Source: Xanthobacteraceae bacterium
Lineage (GTDB): Bacteria > Pseudomonadota > Alphaproteobacteria > Rhizobiales > Xanthobacteraceae
Length of the DNA stretch: 6,531 bases
Direction of reading: 5' to 3'
Assembly: GCA_030040825.1 (NCBI GenBank)
Contig: JASHSY010000098.1
Coordinates: 1 to 6,531 of the forward strand
Shown here: positions 1-5,623 of the stretch, piece after piece
Layout of the letters: each line of letters starts with the position of its first letter
How positions within the stretch are numbered: the first letter of the stretch is position 1
Notes under the pieces: generated by a model
What the model saw: only the letters and a program-made list of their open reading frames with translations
What the model was told of the DNA's origin: nothing
Database searches by the model: none
Position numbers and translations under genes: made by a program

Positions 1-271
1 CCGCAGACGCACCACGAAAGTGATGCATGGGCGCCGGAATGGCAATATGCGCTCTCGTAAGCCAGATAATTTCCTCGATGCGCCGCCCAGGGTTGCCGGG
101 TGTGAAAGCTTTCCCCGCCCACATCCATGACGACGACCGCTAGGGCCGCGTAGACCGCCGCTCACCGCTGTTCCGGCGTCCGATCGCGATACCGTCACCG
201 CCGGCCACGAAGCGATCAGCGCCAAGCTAATCGGCTGAACGTCGCTGCGACATGACGCGGCCGCGATGACG
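1..271. other. Left flank, no gene identified
   Basis: No complete gene is visible here. On the + strand all three frames are broken by stops; one ends at a TGA at 236-238 after about 35 open codons but has no start and no recognisable family. On the minus strand two frames are open from around 124-128 to the left edge (about 41 codons each), with ATG codons but no Shine-Dalgarno sequence and no similarity I recognise. In related Hyphomicrobiales rpsT is often preceded by mutM and an enoyl-CoA hydratase gene; neither C-terminus is recognisable here. The stretch may be intergenic, or may include the first codons of an unknown leftward gene. Confidence 0.5.
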
Positions 272-300
272 TTGACGGGGTGCTTCGACACCCCTATAAG
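272..300 (+). promoter_or_regulatory. Sigma70-type promoter of rpsT
   Basis: A near-consensus -35 box TTGACG (272-277) and a -10 box TATAAG (295-300) are separated by exactly 17 bases. Transcription should start near 306-310, giving a leader of only about 20-25 bases before the rpsT ATG at 331. The bases after the -10 box (CCCCGC, 301-306) are GC-rich. In ribosomal promoters of proteobacteria such a discriminator often goes with growth-rate or stringent control; that part is inference. The spacer is filled by an inverted repeat, listed separately. Confidence 0.8.
277..294. repeat. Inverted repeat in rpsT promoter spacer
   Basis: GGGGTG (277-282) and CACCCC (289-294) are perfect 6-bp inverted arms around the centre CTTCGA. 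The repeat runs from the last base of the -35 box to the base before the -10 box, so it occupies the whole spacer. A protein bound here would directly affect RNA polymerase. Because it lies upstream of the expected transcription start, it would act as DNA and not as an RNA hairpin. It could be a chance palindrome in GC-rich DNA. Confidence 0.5.
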
Positions 301-330
301 CCCCGCTTCACAAGGCATAATCGACATTTC

Positions 331-600
331 ATGGCCAACACGAAATCCGCTAGAAAAGCCGCGAAGCAGAGCGCACGCCGGACTGTGACCAACCGCGCGC
401 GGCGTTCACGGCTGCGCAGCGCCGTCCGCAAGGTCGAGGAGGCGATCGCCGCGGGCGATCGCTCCAAGGCGCTCGCCGCTATGGCCGAAGCGGAGCCGGT
501 GATCATTCGCGCCGCGCAAAAAAATATCGTGCACCGCAACGCGGCGCGGCGCAAAGTCTCGCGGCTTGCGCATCGGATCGCCGAACTCGGCAAATCATAA
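331..600 (+). CDS. rpsT: 30S ribosomal protein S20
   Basis: This encodes an 89-residue, strongly basic, Lys/Arg/Ala-rich protein matching bacterial S20, which binds 16S rRNA in the body of the 30S subunit and is needed early in assembly. The N-terminus MANTKSARKAAKQSARR is the classical S20 start. The C-terminal part (about residues 59-86, with QKNIVHRN, then RKVSRLAHRIA) is the conserved second helical half. The usual family length is 85-90 residues, so the protein is complete. An open frame continues upstream to 280, but the ATG at 331 matches the family start, and 280 lies inside the promoter. No strong Shine-Dalgarno sequence is seen; an AAGG at 312-315 is too far away. The gene appears monocistronic, with its own promoter just upstream and a terminator-like hairpin right after the TAA stop. 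Confidence 0.97.
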   Translation: MANTKSARKAAKQSARRTVTNRARRSRLRSAVRKVEEAIAAGDRSKALAAMAEAEPVIIRAAQKNIVHRNAARRKVSRLAHRIAELGKS

Positions 601-648
601 ATCGGTTTCGCGCCCTCGCACGGACAAAGTCCGCGCGCCGATATTTTC
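601..648 (+). terminator. Likely intrinsic terminator of rpsT
   Basis: Immediately after the rpsT stop, CGGAC (621-625) and GTCCG (629-633) pair around an AAA loop. The stem continues past one A/C mismatch with CGC (617-619) and GCG (635-637). An outer 5-bp stem, ATCGG (601-605) with CCGAT (638-642), closes the structure just before ATTTTC (643-648). The T-run is short (four), so termination may be partial, but the position fits a rho-independent terminator. Confidence 0.55.
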
Positions 649-772
649 TGTGACAGTGGAAGGATGCCAACGCGTTGCCTTTCGCGGTGGATTGCCACTA
701 ATCTGTTGCAGAATTGTCACGTCAAGCTGCAAAATCGTCAGTTGTAGTATTCCGTCACCACACCCGCGGAAT

Positions 773-918
773 TTTTATTTGCTCCGTGTCTGTCGCCGCA
801 GGGCTACCCTTGAATCTTGCTCAAAATAATTTGTGCGCCATGAACGGGTTATCGCGCATGGGAGGCGATGGACTTCGAGTCTGCCACGATTCCGATGTGT
901 GCAGTTTTATTTGCTCCG
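773..918. repeat. Pair of exact 14-bp direct repeats
   Basis: TTTTATTTGCTCCG occurs at 773-786 and again at 905-918, starting 132 bases apart. Similarity continues loosely after each copy (TGTCTGTCGC versus GTGTGTGATCGC). Both copies are AT-rich on the left and end in GCTCCG. Two exact 14-mers in about 1 kb are unlikely by chance, so a binding site or a remnant of duplication is plausible. The function is unknown. Confidence 0.65.
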
Positions 919-985
919 GTGTGTGATCGCTGTCGTTTGAACTTTCTTAGCGGTGTCACAGAATTGTAAATCGGCCCATTGAGTC
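812..985. promoter_or_regulatory. Cluster of four GANTC (CcrM-type) sites
   Basis: GANTC motifs lie at 812-816 (GAATC), 877-881 (GAGTC), 888-892 (GATTC) and 981-985 (GAGTC). The intergenic region has only one other copy, at 1570-1574. In alphaproteobacteria CcrM methylates adenine in GANTC, and hemimethylation after fork passage modulates some cell-cycle promoters, including dnaA in Caulobacter. Whether these sites matter here is inference; the overall count in the region is close to random expectation and only the clustering stands out. Confidence 0.35.
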
Positions 986-1380
986 AAAGCTTTGCACCTC
1001 CGCCTGCGCCACACCGACGCGCACACCTTGCGAAAGCTCAATGTTGGCGATGTTTTTTTGCCGGTTGCGGGCCGAAAACTGCGTGCTAGCGTTTGAACTC
1101 TTCGGTTTCCGAGGGGTCTTTGAACAAATTAGTGTTGCCCAAACTCATCGGCGATGGGTGCGGCAAAGTAGTGTCCAGCGAACAGTGGGTAAAGCGTGCG
1201 ATCGGTCGCGCATCGTGGTCGATTTAGAGGAAGCGCTTGCTGAAAGGGAGAAGCACCCGCTGAAAATTTCCCACGCGGGTTGAAAGTAGAACCCAACGGT
1301 GACGCTGATCGGCGCGGCGATAGCGCGACATTTGCGGTCATCATCAAAACGATGGAGATGGGAGAATGAGAACGATGAAC

Positions 1381-1411
1381 CGCCGGGCGGGTAGCCGGGC
1401 TGGCGTTTTTT
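1381..1411 (+). terminator. Terminator- or attenuator-like hairpin before dnaA
   Basis: CGCC (1381-1384) can pair with GGCG (1402-1405). G1385-C1400 and an inner stem CGG (1388-1390) with CCG (1395-1397) extend it, around a GG/GG internal loop and one bulged T. Six T residues follow directly (1406-1411). This is the layout of an intrinsic terminator on the + strand, about 215 bases before dnaA. No gene ends here, so it could stop an unknown upstream transcript or attenuate a long dnaA leader. The stem is imperfect. Confidence 0.35.
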
Positions 1412-1564
1412 CGCGCGGAATTTCGCCGCCCTCAGCCTTCACCCTTGCCGCCGCGCCGATCCGCTCCAGTGGCTGAAGTGGCGTCTTTGCCGTCGGCATC
1501 GGCCGCTTCCGGCGCACTGCCAATCTGATACTCAATGCAAGTTGCGTTTTCCCGATCTGGGCGG

Positions 1565-1581
1565 GGTGGGAGTCTCCCACC
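1565..1581. promoter_or_regulatory. Perfect palindrome with central GAGTC upstream of dnaA
   Basis: GGTGGGAG (1565-1572) and CTCCCACC (1574-1581) are perfect inverted arms around a single T. The central five bases (1570-1574) are GAGTC, a CcrM-type methylation site. The palindrome ends 46 bases before the dnaA ATG. It covers the place where a -35 box would lie for the -10-like TTTAAT at 1594-1599 (17-base spacing). A dimeric regulator, possibly methylation-sensitive, could bind here. As RNA it would form a 7-bp stem with a 3-base loop. Confidence 0.6.
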
Positions 1582-1593
1582 TAAGTTGCTCGC

Positions 1594-1599
1594 TTTAAT
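1594..1599 (+). promoter_or_regulatory. Possible -10 box of a dnaA promoter
   Basis: TTTAAT matches the TATAAT consensus at five of six positions and would place a transcription start near 1606, leaving a leader of about 20 bases to the ATG at 1628. No good -35 box lies 16-18 bases upstream; that position is inside the palindrome. The promoter would therefore need an activator or be weak. It may also be chance. Confidence 0.3.
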
Positions 1600-1627
1600 T
1601 CACTCTCCGGCAGAAAAAGCAGACCAC

Positions 1628-3055
1628 ATGACGAGCTCGGAACAGGAGCGCTGGCAGCGGGTCAAGAACCAGTTGCGCGCGGAACTCGGTGAGGACGTGT
1701 TTTCGAGTTGGTTTACGCGCATGGAGTTGGAGACCGTCGACGAGGCCGCGGTGCGACTGTCGGTGCCGACGCGCTTCTTGCGCAACTGGATTCAGTCGCA
1801 CTACAGCGAGCGCGTGCTCTCCCACTGGCAGTCGGAAGAGCCCGGCATCACCCGTCTGGAGCTGAGCGTCCGCTCAGCTGCGATCCGGCCGGTGGCGCCC
1901 AGGCCGAAGCTGCCGGAAATTCCCACCTCAGCGCGCGAGATGCAGGGCATCGCTCATCACAACGGCGGCGATTTGCGCGCCAACGTGCCGTTCATGTCGG
2001 TGCACGAGGCGCTCGGCGGGTCGCCGCTTGATCCTCGGCTTTCGTTTGAAACCTTTATCGTCGGACGCTCCAACACCCTTGCGCATGCGGCAGCGCGGCA
2101 GGTGGCGACCAGCCGGCGCGGCGACGCGCTGATGTTTAACCCGCTGTACATTCACGCCGGCGTTGGCCTCGGGAAGACGCACTTGCTGCAGGCGATTACC
2201 TGGGCGGGTAACGGCAACGACCGCAAGGTGCTCTATCTGACCGCCGAACGGTTTATGTATGGATTTGTCTCGGCGCTGCGTACGCAGACGACACTTGCAT
2301 TCAAGGAGGCCGTTCGCGCCATCGATGTTCTCGTCATCGACGACCTGCAATTCCTCCAAGGCCGATCCACCCAAGCCGAGTTCTGTCACACACTCAACGC
2401 CTTGATCGACGCCGGCCGCCAAGTGGTGATCGCCAGCGACCGCCCACCTTCCGATCTGGAAAGCCTCGACGACCGGGTGCGCTCGCGGCTTGCCGGGGGC
2501 TTGGTGGTCGAGATCGGCTCGCTCGGCGAGGAGTTGCGGCTGGAAATACTCAAAAGCCGCATTGCCGCGGCCTGCATCCATCACCCCGGTTTCGAGGTGC
2601 CGGCGCCGGTGTTGGCATTTGTCGCCAAATCAATCACGCATAACGGCCGCGACCTTGAAGGCGCCGTCAATCGGTTGCTCGCTCATAGCAAGCTCACCGG
2701 CCAGCCGGTAACCTTGGAAATGGCCGAGCGCGAAATGCGCGATTTGATCCGGCCAGCCGAGCCGAAGCGCGTGCGGATCGAGGACATCCAGCGGGTGGTG
2801 GCGCGGCAATACAATGTGAGCCGCGCCGATCTGCTTTCCTCGCGCCGCACCGCCAATGTGGTGCGTCCGCGCCAGGTGGCGATGTATCTGGCGAAGGTTC
2901 TGACATTGCGCTCGCTGCCGGAAATCGGCCGCCGTTTCGGCGGCCGCGATCACACCACCGTGCTGCACGCGGTGCGCAAGATCGAAGCGCTCGTCGGCAA
3001 CGACAACGCCCTTGCCGAGGAGATCGAAGCGATCAAACGCCAGCTCCAGGACTGA
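1628..3055 (+). CDS. dnaA: Chromosomal replication initiator protein DnaA
   Basis: The 475-residue product is full length for alphaproteobacterial DnaA, the AAA+ ATPase that binds DnaA boxes, melts the origin and helps load the helicase. Domain I covers about residues 1-85 (WQRVKNQL, SSWF), followed by a short linker. Domain III starts near 130: Walker A GVGLGKTH (178-185), Walker B VLVIDDLQFL (234-243), sensor I IASD (268-271), the arginine-finger box DDRVRSRL (281-288) and sensor II GRDLEGA (340-346). Domain IV holds a basic loop with RPRQ (413-416) and the DnaA signature GGRDHTTV (438-445). The glycine that normally opens the Walker A motif is Ala177; I recall similar variants in relatives. 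The frame is open back to 1535, but the ATG at 1628 gives the family N-terminus. No clear Shine-Dalgarno sequence precedes it. Confidence 0.98.
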   Translation: MTSSEQERWQRVKNQLRAELGEDVFSSWFTRMELETVDEAAVRLSVPTRFLRNWIQSHYSERVLSHWQSEEPGITRLELSVRSAAIRPVAPRPKLPEIPTSAREMQGIAHHNGGDLRANVPFMSVHEALGGSPLDPRLSFETFIVGRSNTLAHAAARQVATSRRGDALMFNPLYIHAGVGLGKTHLLQAITWAGNGNDRKVLYLTAERFMYGFVSALRTQTTLAFKEAVRAIDVLVIDDLQFLQGRSTQAEFCHTLNALIDAGRQVVIASDRPPSDLESLDDRVRSRLAGGLVVEIGSLGEELRLEILKSRIAAACIHHPGFEVPAPVLAFVAKSITHNGRDLEGAVNRLLAHSKLTGQPVTLEMAEREMRDLIRPAEPKRVRIEDIQRVVARQYNVSRADLLSSRRTANVVRPRQVAMYLAKVLTLRSLPEIGRRFGGRDHTTVLHAVRKIEALVGNDNALAEEIEAIKRQLQD

Positions 3056-3072
3056 CGCCCAGGCGTTGCCTG

Positions 3073-3120
3073 CTGCCTTATTGCTGTGTGTAAAGGCAGG
3101 GGAAAAGCCGCTGTGGCGGC
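3073..3120 (+). other. Two hairpins in the dnaA-dnaN gap
   Basis: CTGCCTT (3073-3079) pairs perfectly with AAGGCAG (3093-3099) across a 13-base loop. Just after it, GCCGC (3107-3111) pairs with GCGGC (3116-3120) around TGTG. Neither is followed by a T-run, so they are not ordinary intrinsic terminators. dnaA and dnaN could therefore share a transcript, with the structures affecting RNA stability or dnaN translation. No convincing separate dnaN promoter was seen in the 134-base gap. Confidence 0.4.
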
Positions 3121-3189
3121 GACCCGCCCTTGCCGAAAGCGCCGCGCCGCGCCACTTTTGTCACTCCTTGGCGCGAACGGAATGTTGCG

Positions 3190-4308
3190 ATGAAAGTCAC
3201 CGTGGAACGTTCCGAATTATTGAAGTCGCTCGGTCACGTGCACCGGGCGGTGGAGCGGCGCAACACCATTCCGATACTGGCCAATGTGCTTATTCGCGCC
3301 GACCGGTCTAAGCTCAGTCTGAAGGCTACCGACCTCGATCTTGAAGTAACCGACACGATTGCGGCCGAAGCCGGCCCCGGCGGTTCGACCACGGTTCCGG
3401 CCCATATGTTCTACGACATCGTGCGCAAGTTGCCCGAGGGCGCGCAGGTGGTGCTGGAATCGTCCGGCGAACGCGCCGCGCTGACCATCCGTGCCGGCCG
3501 TTCGCGCTTTACCTTGCAGACGCTGCCGGAGAGCGACTTTCCCGATCTCGCTCCCGGCGACATGACGCATAAGTTCGTGCTCAAGGCCGCCGATCTTAAA
3601 CGGCTGATCGACAAAACCCAGTTCGCCATCTCCACCGAGGAGACGCGCTACTACCTCAACGGCATTTACTTGCACATCGCCGGAAGCGGCCAGTCGCAAA
3701 CATTGCGCGCGGTCGCCACCGATGGTCACCGGCTGGCCCAGATGGAGCTCGATCTGCCGAACGGCGCCGCCGGCATGCCGGGTGTCATTGTCCCGCGCAA
3801 GACGGTCGGCGAAGTGCAGCGCCTGATCGAGGATGGCGAAGCCGAGGTCATCGTCGAACTGTCGCCCGGGAAAGTCCGTTTCACCGTCGGCGCGGTGATC
3901 CTGACCTCCAAACTGATCGACGGCACCTTCCCCGATTACGCGCGCGTCATTCCGCTCGGGAACGACAAGGAATTGATCGTCGACAAAAAGGAATTTGAAG
4001 CGGCGGTCGATCGTGTTTCTACGGTGTCGAGCGAGCGTGGCCGCGCAGTCAAATTATCGCTGACGTCGGGCAAGCTGCTTCTTTCCGTTACCAATCCCGA
4101 TTCCGGCAGCGCCACCGAAGAACTCGAAGTCGAATATGAAGCCGATCCGATCGATGTGGGGTTCAACTCGCGCTACCTGCTCGATATCGCCGCTCAGATC
4201 GAAGGCGAAGCGGCGGTGCTCAAGCTGGCCGATCCCGGTTCGCCAACGCTGATCCAGGACAAGGACGCCAAGGGCGCGCTTTACGTGCTGATGCCGATGC
4301 GGGTTTGA
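3190..4308 (+). CDS. dnaN: DNA polymerase III subunit beta (sliding clamp)
   Basis: The 372-residue product is the beta clamp, a ring-shaped dimer that slides on DNA and holds polymerase III, MutS, ligase and other partners. Family landmarks run through three repeated domains: RNTIPILANVLI and ATDLDLEV in domain I (24-53), ETRYYLNGIYL and ATDGHRLA in domain II (151-183), SKLIDGTFPDY (240-250), FNSRYLLD (325-332) and the C-terminal MPMRV (368-372), which helps form the pocket for clamp-binding peptides. Length is normal (usual range about 366-375). An in-frame TTG at 3130 would add 20 residues, but MKVTVERSELL at 3190 matches the usual clamp N-terminus. Only a weak GGA precedes this ATG. It lies 134 bases after dnaA in the conserved dnaA-dnaN-recF order and is probably cotranscribed at least in part. 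Confidence 0.98.
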   Translation: MKVTVERSELLKSLGHVHRAVERRNTIPILANVLIRADRSKLSLKATDLDLEVTDTIAAEAGPGGSTTVPAHMFYDIVRKLPEGAQVVLESSGERAALTIRAGRSRFTLQTLPESDFPDLAPGDMTHKFVLKAADLKRLIDKTQFAISTEETRYYLNGIYLHIAGSGQSQTLRAVATDGHRLAQMELDLPNGAAGMPGVIVPRKTVGEVQRLIEDGEAEVIVELSPGKVRFTVGAVILTSKLIDGTFPDYARVIPLGNDKELIVDKKEFEAAVDRVSTVSSERGRAVKLSLTSGKLLLSVTNPDSGSATEELEVEYEADPIDVGFNSRYLLDIAAQIEGEAAVLKLADPGSPTLIQDKDAKGALYVLMPMRV

Positions 4309-4330
4309 CAGGGATCGGCGATCGGGAAAC

Positions 4331-4372
4331 AGGTATCGGGACTCTGATGCCAGCATGCTGATCCCGATGCCT
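4331..4372 (+). promoter_or_regulatory. Long hairpin just upstream of recF start
   Basis: Bases 4331-4341 pair with 4362-4372 in an 11-bp stem with one G-T wobble; the core is ATCGGGA (4335-4341) against TCCCGAT (4362-4368). The 20-base loop contains the self-complementary CAGCATGCTG (4351-4360). The structure ends five bases before the recF ATG at 4378 and includes the first base of the alternative TTG start. No T-run follows, so it is not a terminator. It covers the region where a ribosome would bind, so it may limit recF translation; this role is inference. Confidence 0.5.
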
Positions 4373-4377
4373 TGGCT

Positions 4378-5517
4378 ATGGCCCGCGTCCTCCGCCTCAC
4401 TCTCACCAATTTCCGCAATTATCGCGCGGCAACGCTGGAAGCGGACACCCGGCCGATCGTGCTGGTCGGCCCGAACGGCGCGGGCAAAACCAATCTGATC
4501 GAAGCGATTTCGTTTCTGGCGCCCGGCCGCGGTCTGCGGCGCGCCGCGCTCGACGAAGTCGCCTTTCACGAAGGTGACGGCTCCTGGGCGGTCGCCGCCG
4601 AAATCGAGGGCGCGCTCGGCCTCGCTACGCTTGGCACCGGGATCGAGCGCGGAGCCGACCAAGAGGAAACGGTCTCGCGCAAATGCCGGATCGACCGCGA
4701 AGCCGTCGCATCGGCCGCCGCGTTTGCCGATCACCTGCGCGTCGTCTGGCTGGTGCCGGCCTTGGATACGCTGTTCGTCGGCGCCCCCTCGGAGCGGCGC
4801 CGTTTTCTCGATCGCCTCGCGTTGGCCGTCGATGCCGAGCATGCCGGCCGCGTCAATGCACTCGACCGTGCGCTGCGTGGCCGCAACCGGCTCCTGAGCG
4901 AGCCGGCGCCCGACCCGCACTGGCTCGATGCCATCGAACATGAGACCGCGGAACTTGCCGTCGCAGTAGCGGCCGTGCGCGCCGAAGCGGTCAGGCGGCT
5001 CGCCGCGGTGCTTGCAAACCGCAGCGGTTCAAGCTTTCCGCCGGCGGAAATTGCCATCGAAGGCTGGATGGAACAGCTCCTGCCGGCGCATCCGGCCATC
5101 GAAGTCGAAGAGCGTTACCGTAGCGTATTGCGCGACAACCGCCCTCGTGACGCGGCCGCCGGACGCACGCTGGACGGACCGCATTTGACGGATCTCACCG
5201 TCGTCTATGCGCTGAAGGGCATTGCCGCCGCCGACGCATCGACCGGCGAACAAAAGGCGCTGCTGATCGGACTCGTGCTGGCGCAGGCGCGCCTGATTGC
5301 CGAGATGTCGGGCTCGACCCCGGTGCTTTTGCTCGATGAGGTCGTTGCGCATCTCGATCCGTCGCGGCGGGCAGCATTGCATGCAGAACTTGGCGCGTTG
5401 GGCGCGCAAGTTTGGATGACCGGGGCCGACCCGGTACTGTTCGCTGAGATCGCCCACGAAGCGGTGATAATCGAAGTGGATTCCGGCCGCTTGCGGCGGG
5501 ACGAACCGCAACGCTGA
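4378..5517 (+). CDS. recF: DNA replication and repair protein RecF
   Basis: The 379-residue product is RecF, an SMC/ABC-like ATPase that, with RecO and RecR, helps load RecA at single-strand gaps. Visible landmarks: LTNFRNY (9-15), Walker A GPNGAGKT (31-38), the RecF-specific block VPALDTLF followed by ERRRFLDRL (126-147), the second RecF block DGPHLTDL (266-273), the ABC signature STGEQK (288-293), Walker B with VLLLDE (316-321) and the D-loop HLD (325-327). Every ATPase element is present and the length is normal. The start is uncertain by two codons: a TTG at 4372 is in frame, but the ATG at 4378 is preferred. No Shine-Dalgarno sequence is seen, and a hairpin lies directly upstream. It follows dnaN by 69 bases and is probably in the same transcript. 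Confidence 0.97.
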   Translation: MARVLRLTLTNFRNYRAATLEADTRPIVLVGPNGAGKTNLIEAISFLAPGRGLRRAALDEVAFHEGDGSWAVAAEIEGALGLATLGTGIERGADQEETVSRKCRIDREAVASAAAFADHLRVVWLVPALDTLFVGAPSERRRFLDRLALAVDAEHAGRVNALDRALRGRNRLLSEPAPDPHWLDAIEHETAELAVAVAAVRAEAVRRLAAVLANRSGSSFPPAEIAIEGWMEQLLPAHPAIEVEERYRSVLRDNRPRDAAAGRTLDGPHLTDLTVVYALKGIAAADASTGEQKALLIGLVLAQARLIAEMSGSTPVLLLDEVVAHLDPSRRAALHAELGALGAQVWMTGADPVLFAEIAHEAVIIEVDSGRLRRDEPQR

Positions 5518-5623
5518 ACCGGACGACTGTTCCAATTTCCGATATTCAGCAGGTATTGTGATGCTTTGGGAACTCCGCTGACCGCGGAACAAGAGGGCCA
5601 ATCGCGCCTTTACCTCGGATGAA

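Larger units (their letters stand above)
649..1627. other. Long gene-free rpsT-dnaA region, possible regulatory or origin DNA
   Basis: About 1 kb without a convincing gene. Open frames here (for example 1041-1283 on + and 1344-1580 on -) have no recognisable domains and look like chance. The part around 690-990 is visibly richer in A and T than the neighbouring genes, with runs such as TTTTTATTT (772-780) and AAAATAAT (823-830), and a seven-T run lies at 1053-1059. Such DNA next to dnaA is a classical place for a replication origin, but no TTATCCACA-type DnaA box and no paired TTAA CtrA site was found by eye. In several alphaproteobacteria the origin lies near hemE instead. Regulatory DNA for dnaA is the safer reading. 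Confidence 0.5.

Noticed and set aside
849..857. TTATCGCGC as a DnaA box
   Set aside because: It matches TTATCCACA only in the first five bases and one later base, too weak to call.
646..963. 10-bp inverted repeat TTCTGTGACA / TGTCACAGAA, possible mobile element ends
   Set aside because: There is no transposase, no target duplication, and a 10-bp match in 1 kb is expected by chance about half the time.
1051..1060. Seven-T run as an intrinsic terminator
   Set aside because: No stable GC-rich stem precedes the run on either strand.
934..1099. 10-bp direct repeat CGTTTGAACT (934-943 and 1090-1099)
   Set aside because: A repeat of this length is near chance level in a region of this size and has no further similarity around it.
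1041..1283. 80-codon + strand ORF in the rpsT-dnaA gap
   Set aside because: No recognisable domain, no good ribosome binding site, and residue composition (many Cys, Phe, Arg, Val without pattern) looks like translated non-coding DNA.
1344..1580. 78-codon minus-strand ORF upstream of dnaA
   Set aside because: Composition is Arg/Pro/Ala-rich as expected from GC-rich antisense frames, it spans the palindrome and the terminator-like hairpin, and no family is recognisable.
1928..2584. 218-codon minus-strand ORF inside dnaA
   Set aside because: It is a shadow of the conserved DnaA ATPase domain on the other strand.
4054..4941. 295-codon minus-strand ORF across dnaN and recF
   Set aside because: It is antisense to two clearly conserved genes; long antisense frames are common in GC-rich genomes.
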